From assembly GCF_028282165.1 (NCBI RefSeq), contig NZ_JANQIM010000005.1, forward strand, positions 248,001 through 312,000: DNA of 64,000 bases. Direction: 5' to 3'. Positions 58,994-64,000 of the stretch are shown in pieces (positions within the stretch are counted from its first letter, which is position 1; each line of letters starts with the position of its first letter). Source of the DNA: Winogradskyella sp. (GTDB lineage Bacteria > Bacteroidota > Bacteroidia > Flavobacteriales > Flavobacteriaceae). The notes under the pieces were generated by a model, which saw only the letters and a list, made by a program, of their open reading frames with translations, was not told the DNA's origin and ran no database searches. The translations under genes were made by a program, and so were the position numbers.

Positions 58994-59083
58994 GTCAGTT
59001 CGAGTGGTCACGCTTAGTGTGAGTGTATCGAGAACCTTTGCATCTCGATACAATTCGCTTATAGCGAATCACTCGATGTGACA
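58994..59083. repeat. Doubled REP-like repeat between aceB and aceA
   Basis: One hairpin GTTCGAGTG...GTATCGAGAAC is followed by an inverted copy TCTCGATAC...CACTCGA. A 17-bp perfect palindrome with core TTCGCT-TAT-AGCGAA is at 59053-59069. It belongs to the family seen at 4895-4942. Confidence 0.6.
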
Positions 59084-59090
59084 TTTAGTA

Positions 59091-60689
59091 TTACAATTGT
59101 CTATACGCTGATATGGTCAAAAACTCTTCAAATTCGTCTTCTGTGACCAATTGTTTAAACAAGGTAATGGCATCGCAGAACTTAGTGTCCTTTATTTTGG
59201 CTTCACCAACTTCCCTGATAAGTTTTTCCACTTCGTCATCAAAAATGGCATCGAACAACTGCTGATTGAAAACGCGACCGTCTTCTAAGAAAGCTTCATT
59301 CTTTAGCCATTGCCATACTTGGGTTCTGGAGATTTCTGCGGTTGCCGCATCTTCCATGAGGTTGTATAATGCTACAGCTCCATAGCCTCTTAACCAGGCT
59401 TCCATATATAAAATACCGACGTTGATATTTTTTCTAACACCAGCTTCAGTGATAGTACCTTTTGGTAACTCTACCAAATCTGCTTCAGTAACATTAACAT
59501 CTTCTCGCTTTCTAAAGATTTGGTTTGGTGTGGGCATATATTTATCAAATTCTTTCATGGCAACTTCCACCAATGCAGGGTGGGCTACCCATGTACCATC
59601 ATGACCATTCTTAGCTTCACGTTCTTTATCCAAACGTACTTTTTCTAATGCTTCGGCATTGGCATTCGCGTTATTCTTGATTGGAATTTGTGCTGCCATA
59701 CCACCCATAGCATGGATACCACGCTTATGACAAACTTGAATTACTAAATTTGAATAGGCCGCCATAAAAGGTGTCGTCATAGTAACCTGATCCCTATTGG
59801 GAACAATAAACCCTTTGTGATTTCTAAACTTCTTGATATAAGAGAAGATATAGTCCCAGCGTCCACAATTTAAGCCTACAATATGATCTTTTAACTCATA
59901 GATAAATTCATTCAGTTGAAAACTTGCGGTAATCGTTTCAATCAATAATGTCGCCTTAAAAGTCCCTTGTGGTACTCCAAGGTAGTTTTGTGCATACTCG
60001 AATACAGCATTCCACCAACGTGCTTCGAGATAGTGCTCCAGCTTTGGCAAATAGAAATACGGAGCTGTACCGTTTTCCATCAGTATCTTGGTATTATGAA
60101 ATACGTACAATCCAAAATCAAAAAGGCTTCCTGATACTTCTTCGCCATCGACCAAAACATGTCGTTCATTAAGGTGTAAGCCTCTTGGTCTCACTAAAAG
60201 TACTGCCGTATCTTCATTAAGTTTGTAATGTTTCCCGCGTGCTTCATCAATAAGTGCTATGGTTTTATTATTGGCATCCAATAGATTCTGTTGTCCTTCA
60301 ACAGTATTCGCCCAACTTGGCGCATTACTATCTTCAAAATCGGCCATAAATGTTTTAGCTCCAGAGTTTAAGGCATTAATTACCATTTTTCGATCTACAG
60401 GACCTGTAATCTCAACACGTCTGTCCATTAAATCCTCTGGAATAGCATTTACTTTCCACTCACCTTCTCTAATGTGTTTTGTTTCTTTAGGGAATTGGGG
60501 ATAATTACCATCGTCAAAATACGTCTGTTGCCCTTTTCGCTTGTCCAATAATTCTAGTCGTTGCTTATTGAACTTTCTGTGTAATTGTCTAATGAACAAT
60601 AAAGCATCTTCGGTTAAAATGTTTGGGTAATAAGTATTGACCTCTTTAGAAAAGGTCACTTGGTCCGGTGTTGCGATGATAAATTCCAT
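59091..60689 (-). CDS. aceB: Malate synthase A
   Basis: 532 residues. Condenses glyoxylate with acetyl-CoA to malate. Type A malate synthase features: VEITGPVDRKMVINALNSGAKTFMADFEDSNAPSW near 90-125, RPRGLHLNERHV, PYFYLPKLEHYLEARWWNAVF, and LNCGRWDYIFSYIKK with the metal-binding region. ATLLIETITASFQLNEF carries the catalytic Glu. The late block GYGAVALYNLMEDAATAEISRTQVWQW contains the catalytic Asp. It is divergent from the regulator and upstream of aceA. Confidence 0.97.
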   Translation of the reverse strand: MEFIIATPDQVTFSKEVNTYYPNILTEDALLFIRQLHRKFNKQRLELLDKRKGQQTYFDDGNYPQFPKETKHIREGEWKVNAIPEDLMDRRVEITGPVDRKMVINALNSGAKTFMADFEDSNAPSWANTVEGQQNLLDANNKTIALIDEARGKHYKLNEDTAVLLVRPRGLHLNERHVLVDGEEVSGSLFDFGLYVFHNTKILMENGTAPYFYLPKLEHYLEARWWNAVFEYAQNYLGVPQGTFKATLLIETITASFQLNEFIYELKDHIVGLNCGRWDYIFSYIKKFRNHKGFIVPNRDQVTMTTPFMAAYSNLVIQVCHKRGIHAMGGMAAQIPIKNNANANAEALEKVRLDKEREAKNGHDGTWVAHPALVEVAMKEFDKYMPTPNQIFRKREDVNVTEADLVELPKGTITEAGVRKNINVGILYMEAWLRGYGAVALYNLMEDAATAEISRTQVWQWLKNEAFLEDGRVFNQQLFDAIFDDEVEKLIREVGEAKIKDTKFCDAITLFKQLVTEDEFEEFLTISAYRQL

Positions 60690-60709
60690 ATTGATTTGAT
60701 TTTATGAGA

Positions 60710-60740
60710 CAATGTTACGACAAGTTTTTGAGAAAAACAA
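60710..60740 (-). promoter_or_regulatory. Candidate promoter of aceB
   Basis: On the minus strand TTG at 60738-60740, 20-bp spacer, TAACATTG at 60710-60717 (one change from TAnnTTTG). The -33 TTG abuts the palindrome at 60740-60753, so a bound regulator would compete with polymerase. Confidence 0.45.
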
Positions 60741-60789
60741 GCGAACGTTCGCTAATTTTTATTTTTCGCTAAAAATTAAAGTTCGCAAA
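60740..60789. promoter_or_regulatory. Candidate operator array of the glyoxylate regulator
   Basis: Perfect palindrome AGCGAACGTTCGCT at 60740-60753. Three 9-mers follow in one direction: GTTCGCTAA at 60747, TTTCGCTAA at 60764 and GTTCGCAAA at 60781, each starting exactly 17 bp apart. The last ends 6 bp before the regulator -7 box. This is the likely binding region of the regulator encoded at 60809. Confidence 0.55.
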
Positions 60790-60795
60790 TAATGT

Positions 60796-60803
60796 TATAT
60801 TTG
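60796..60803 (+). promoter_or_regulatory. -7 box of the regulator gene
   Basis: TATATTTG (TAnnTTTG) ends only 5 bp before the ATG at 60809, so the transcript is probably leaderless or nearly so. Confidence 0.5.
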
Positions 60804-60808
60804 TCTAT

Positions 60809-62287
60809 ATGGAACAGGATTATATAAAATTGATTTTCGGGTTGAAACTGAAGCAAATCCGCACAGAACGTGGGCTTTCGCTCTTTGGCCTGTCAAAACT
60901 TTCGGGCCTTTCAAAATCCTATCTCAACGAAATTGAAAAAGGAAAAAAATATCCAAAACCCGATAAAATTGCAGCGTTATCCGAGCATTTAGAAGTCGGT
61001 TATGATGATTTGGTATCCTTAAAACTAGATAAAAACCTCGCGCCTATAGGCGAAATTTTACAGTCAAAACTATTAAAGGAAATTCCTTTGGAGTTATTTG
61101 GCATCCAGGAAAGCACGCTTATCGACATCATTTCGGATGCCCCTGTTAAGGTTACAGCTTTTATAAGTACGATCATTGAAATTGCCAAAAACTACAACTT
61201 TAGTAGGGAAAACTTCTTTTTAGCGTCTGTTAGATCGTATCAAGAGGCCAATAATAATTTTTTTGAAGATCTTGAGCAAGAGGTTCTAAAGTTTGCCAAA
61301 ACCTACCAGGTCGACCTTTCCAAAAAAGTGACCTCTCAAGAATTAGAGGATATTTTGGTTGAAGAATATGGCTATAACATCAATAATGATGAACTGGAAG
61401 CTCATATCGAACTCGACAATTTAAGATCCATCTACGTCCCAAAAACCAAAACGCTTTTAATCACAAAGGGCATTGACGATGCACAACGTTCGTTTATCTA
61501 TGCCAAAGAACTCGCCTACAATTTTTTGAATATCAATGAACGCCTCTACACATTTTCATGGATTAAATTTGATAGTTTTGATGAAGTGTTGAATAATTTT
61601 TATGCCAGCTATTTCGCAGGCGCTTTAATTATTCCAAGGGAAAGTGTGGTTGAAAATTTAAAGCATTTGTTCTCGCAAAAACGATTTAATACCAAGAATT
61701 TTCAGTCATTGTTGCATAAATACAATGCCTCGCCAGAGAGTGTTTATCAACGTTTAACCAACATACTCCCCAAAGACTTTAAACTTAAAAATTTATTCTT
61801 TTTAAGGTTTTCCCATAAGCGAGGTACTGATGATTTTTCCTTAAATAAGGAACTTCATCTGGCGAAACACCAATCTCCTAGAGCTAGTGAAACCAACGAG
61901 CATTATTGTCGACGATGGGCTTCAATCAAGGCACTAAATGCTATAAGCCAAAATGACTCTGAGCATGAGTTTAACATTCAAATCTCAGATTACGCCACAG
62001 AGAAAAAACAGTATTTAATTTTGGCATCAGCTACTAAAGATCCTTTTAGAAACAACCGTTACAGAAGTGTGTCTATTGGTATAGAAGTCAACACCCAATT
62101 GCAGCGAAGAGCTAATTTCTTAAATCACAAGGGATTACAAACTGTTCATGTAGGTGTTACTTGCGAACGCTGCGCCATTCTTAATTGCAATGTCCGCAAA
62201 GCGGACCCTATCATCCTTGAAAAAAGAAAAAAGGAAAGTGACACAGAAACAGTCGTTAATGCCATTCAAAACAAATACAGTCGCTAA
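60809..62287 (+). CDS. RamB/ScfR-like XRE transcriptional regulator
   Basis: 492 residues. Residues 6-66 are an XRE helix-turn-helix (LKLKQIRTERGLSLFGLSKLSGLSKSYLNEIEKGKKYPKP). Central residues about 185-300 resemble the ImmA/IrrE domain, but the HExxH is degenerate (KELAYNF), so peptidase activity is unlikely. The C-terminus has a cysteine cluster in VTCERCAILNCN, typical of the short-chain fatty acyl regulator domain (DUF2083). In Actinobacteria RamB represses aceA and aceB. The divergent position here supports the same role: acyl-CoA-dependent control of the shunt. It is probably autoregulated. Confidence 0.9.
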   Translation: MEQDYIKLIFGLKLKQIRTERGLSLFGLSKLSGLSKSYLNEIEKGKKYPKPDKIAALSEHLEVGYDDLVSLKLDKNLAPIGEILQSKLLKEIPLELFGIQESTLIDIISDAPVKVTAFISTIIEIAKNYNFSRENFFLASVRSYQEANNNFFEDLEQEVLKFAKTYQVDLSKKVTSQELEDILVEEYGYNINNDELEAHIELDNLRSIYVPKTKTLLITKGIDDAQRSFIYAKELAYNFLNINERLYTFSWIKFDSFDEVLNNFYASYFAGALIIPRESVVENLKHLFSQKRFNTKNFQSLLHKYNASPESVYQRLTNILPKDFKLKNLFFLRFSHKRGTDDFSLNKELHLAKHQSPRASETNEHYCRRWASIKALNAISQNDSEHEFNIQISDYATEKKQYLILASATKDPFRNNRYRSVSIGIEVNTQLQRRANFLNHKGLQTVHVGVTCERCAILNCNVRKADPIILEKRKKESDTETVVNAIQNKYSR

Positions 62288-62442
62288 AAAGATTGAACTA
62301 GGAATAGCAGTATCTGGGGATGCCGCTGCCATCCCTAACGCTTTGCATTTCCATGTCCTAATTTAAAATATAACGAGTTATAAAACCCGTATTTTATAGG
62401 TCCTAAAAGATTTTCTCTTTTGCCAATATATCAATGAACGAA

Positions 62443-62482
62443 GAAAAACAGTAACTAACATTTTGGTTAATTACTGTTTTTC
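62443..62482. terminator. Bidirectional terminator between the regulator and immunity genes
   Basis: GAAAAACAGTAA and TTACTGTTTTTC arms, 12-bp perfect stem around a 16-nt loop. The A-rich left and T-rich right arms give U-tracts on both strands. Confidence 0.65.
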
Positions 62483-62531
62483 AATTATTTAAATTCTAAA
62501 ATAATGTCATGTCCTATTTTAAAACACTACA

Positions 62532-63011
62532 CTATCGGATATTCACTTTAAGCATTTTTGGTAGCCTTTCAGGTTTAAGCCAAAGTGAAATTAGTTTTCC
62601 TTTACTATTTATAATTGCAACACAATTTTTAATAAATTCTACAGCAGTATTTTCTTCAGGGTTATCTATAGGATTTCCGATACAAACCCAACCAGTATTT
62701 ATGTTTATAAATACTGGTAGTTCATTATCATTAATACTATATGCAAATCCATTTTCGAGAGTTTCTTCAATTATTAAATCACCTTTTTCGTATTTAGGAG
62801 TAGTATAATTAGATATCATCCGATCTCCTAACCCACAAAATCCCCAAAGCTGAATAATCCTATTATTTCTTACAGATAAACTAATTTTATTTAAAATCAA
62901 TTCAAAGTCAATATTCTCTACTATCGGAAACATATTGAAGGAGCATTCATTAGGAAGATACTCTAAGGTCCTATCCTCTATTCTATTATTATGGTCTATT
63001 TTAAATTTCAT
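62532..63011 (-). CDS. Probable immunity protein for the Rhs toxin
   Basis: 159 residues, small, acidic and cytoplasmic. FKIDHNNRIEDRTLEYLPNECSFNMFPIVENIDFELIL and IQLWGFCGLGDRMIS have no family I can name. Assignment as an immunity protein rests on position: the start lies 5 bp downstream of the Rhs gene, same strand, and the size is typical of such genes. Alternative: an unrelated small protein, though the spacing makes co-transcription almost certain. Confidence 0.7.
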   Translation of the reverse strand: MKFKIDHNNRIEDRTLEYLPNECSFNMFPIVENIDFELILNKISLSVRNNRIIQLWGFCGLGDRMISNYTTPKYEKGDLIIEETLENGFAYSINDNELPVFININTGWVCIGNPIDNPEENTAVEFIKNCVAIINSKGKLISLWLKPERLPKMLKVNIR

Positions 63012-63016
63012 TTTTT

Positions 63017-64000
63017 TTAATTTGATCTAAACATGAAATGATATATAACTTTTGTACTTGTGTTCATTCCTAATTCAAAAATACCCTCTGAACCATTAAA
63101 AGTACCAGGAGTTACCCAATTCCTTCCTCCCTTGAAAAACTCATCAGGCACACCTCTTCCAGTTGAAATAATATTTCTTATCGTATGTGGCGAATTGATA
63201 AAAGGTCTTGATGCTAAATTATTCGCAACGGTACGTGTTGTTGTATATCCTGATATATCTGGTATACGATTCCAAGATGTGTATATTAAAGATGAAACTC
63301 TTACGCCACTCATAACATAACCGCCAAAAATTCCACTTGCAGCACCTGGAGCTGAGTAGCCCGCAGCGTAAGCCCAATCATTTAATGTCATATTCGACAT
63401 AGCAGTATAAGACCTGTCTAACATGAATAAACCTGGATCACTATAACCAGATGAAATAAAATCATTTGTTGTCGATTCAATTTCATCAACGGTTCCGCTA
63501 ACTATAGTAGCTAATGTCCCTAATGGATTTTGAAGCCATGATTCAGCTAATGTGTAAGTATCTTCAACAAAGCTCATTATTCCGGCATCAAAACTATCCT
63601 TAGCTTCCAAAGCAGTAGTTGCAGCATCTACCAAAGCCATGTCATTAAGAATAGCTGAAACTTTTTTCGATTCTTGAGCAAAATAAGCTTTATAAGGATT
63701 AGGATTGTTACCACTCTTGGCTTTACCAACATTCTCCTTTTTGCTTTTCATTCTCTCTTCGTAAGTTGTAGTCTCCAAGTTACCTTCCCAATGAACCTGA
63801 CTATCCGCACCAGAAGGATCAGCCCAAAATACAGGGTTGCTGTCAAAAGCACTATAAGTAGAGTATTCATGGTGAACCACAGGATCAATAGAAGTCCATC
63901 TGGCTATCGCAGGGTCGTACTGTCGCATATCCATCTTGTACCAATCGATGCCCAGAGACTCCTCGAGTTCTATGCCATTGTACCTAAACCTCTGTGCCAC
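63017..64000 (-). CDS. C-terminal part of an Rhs polymorphic toxin
   Basis: 327 codons; the 5' end lies beyond the window and the apparent start at 64000 (GTG) is only the window edge. The Rhs core ends in RFRYNGIELEESLGIDWYKMDMRQYDPAIARWTSIDP and YSAFDSNPVFWADPSG, where the variable C-terminal toxin begins. The last 75 residues (HTIRNIISTGRGVPDEF...GGRNWVTPGTFNGSEGIFELGMNTSTKVIYHFMF) are a compact domain that I have seen at the end of other Rhs proteins, but its activity is unknown to me. It is paired with the probable immunity gene. Confidence 0.88.
   Translation of the reverse strand: MAQRFRYNGIELEESLGIDWYKMDMRQYDPAIARWTSIDPVVHHEYSTYSAFDSNPVFWADPSGADSQVHWEGNLETTTYEERMKSKKENVGKAKSGNNPNPYKAYFAQESKKVSAILNDMALVDAATTALEAKDSFDAGIMSFVEDTYTLAESWLQNPLGTLATIVSGTVDEIESTTNDFISSGYSDPGLFMLDRSYTAMSNMTLNDWAYAAGYSAPGAASGIFGGYVMSGVRVSSLIYTSWNRIPDISGYTTTRTVANNLASRPFINSPHTIRNIISTGRGVPDEFFKGGRNWVTPGTFNGSEGIFELGMNTSTKVIYHFMFRSN

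Noticed and set aside
62154..62366. 70-codon frame overlapping the end of the regulator gene
   Set aside because: It overlaps the conserved cysteine-cluster coding sequence in another frame and has no homology.
63060..63320. 86-codon plus-strand frame inside the Rhs toxin tip
   Set aside because: It is opposite the conserved C-terminal toxin region and is a shadow frame.

Overview
The window is low-GC DNA (roughly one third G+C) from a member of the Bacteroidota, most likely a marine-type Flavobacteriaceae. The gene content supports this: a BatA-like VWA membrane protein, DUF4834, DUF3667, DUF6175-like, TIGR02757 and YfhO families, and a carboxypeptidase-domain outer-membrane receptor. Many genes are preceded by the Bacteroidetes -7 box TAnnTTTG, and almost none has a Shine-Dalgarno sequence. 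I cannot name the species from sequence alone.

Layout. 1-4.9 kb: start of ychF (cut by the window edge), then a leftward four-gene operon of exported proteins headed by a CsgG-like protein, then a DUF1801 gene. 5-16 kb: TIGR02757, an M61 lipoprotein peptidase, a GT2 glycosyltransferase, a tightly packed run (BatA-like, dihydroorotase-like pseudoenzyme, small membrane protein, esterase), a PhnP-like metallo-beta-lactamase-fold hydrolase and a 483-residue conserved protein. 16.04-19.65 kb: a 3.6-kb mobile unit with perfect 16-bp terminal inverted repeats and a 5-bp target duplication (CTCAA). It carries an IS1380-like transposase, three small passenger genes, a long folded non-coding segment and a tRNA-like cloverleaf. 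It sits between a gene stop codon and the hairpin terminator that probably served that gene.

19.7-29 kb: bcp, a cysteine-free endonuclease III, a tandem lipoprotein duplication, an ECF-type sigma factor with an adjacent 47-residue protein, uvrA, DUF3667 and a very basic exported Arg/Ser/Thr-rich protein. 29-34.8 kb: a leftward envelope-polysaccharide group (YfhO, glycosyltransferase, flippase). 34.9-46.8 kb: an outer-membrane protein, a GNAT-like protein, a PLP-enzyme pair that looks like the sulfonolipid (capnine) pathway, an S9 oligopeptidase, ybaB, a Trp-ended lipoprotein, two GT2 glycosyltransferases and threonine aldolase. 46.9-56.4 kb: prfB with a programmed frameshift, HAD phosphatase, ArsC-like protein, a TonB-dependent receptor, an EEP-family phosphohydrolase, a cNMP/CBS/DUF294 protein and a DnaQ-like exonuclease.

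56.4-57.1 kb: a single-domain GIY-YIG nuclease gene bracketed by palindromic repeats whose stems show a compensatory base change. 57.2-62.3 kb: the glyoxylate shunt (aceA, aceB) divergent from a RamB/ScfR-like regulator, with three 9-mers spaced exactly 17 bp in the shared promoter region. 62.5-64 kb: the C-terminal end of an Rhs polymorphic toxin and its probable immunity gene.

The most unusual material is the passenger-carrying transposon, the GIY-YIG/repeat island and the phased operator array. All were found by eye, so homology, folding and copy-number statements remain to be computed.
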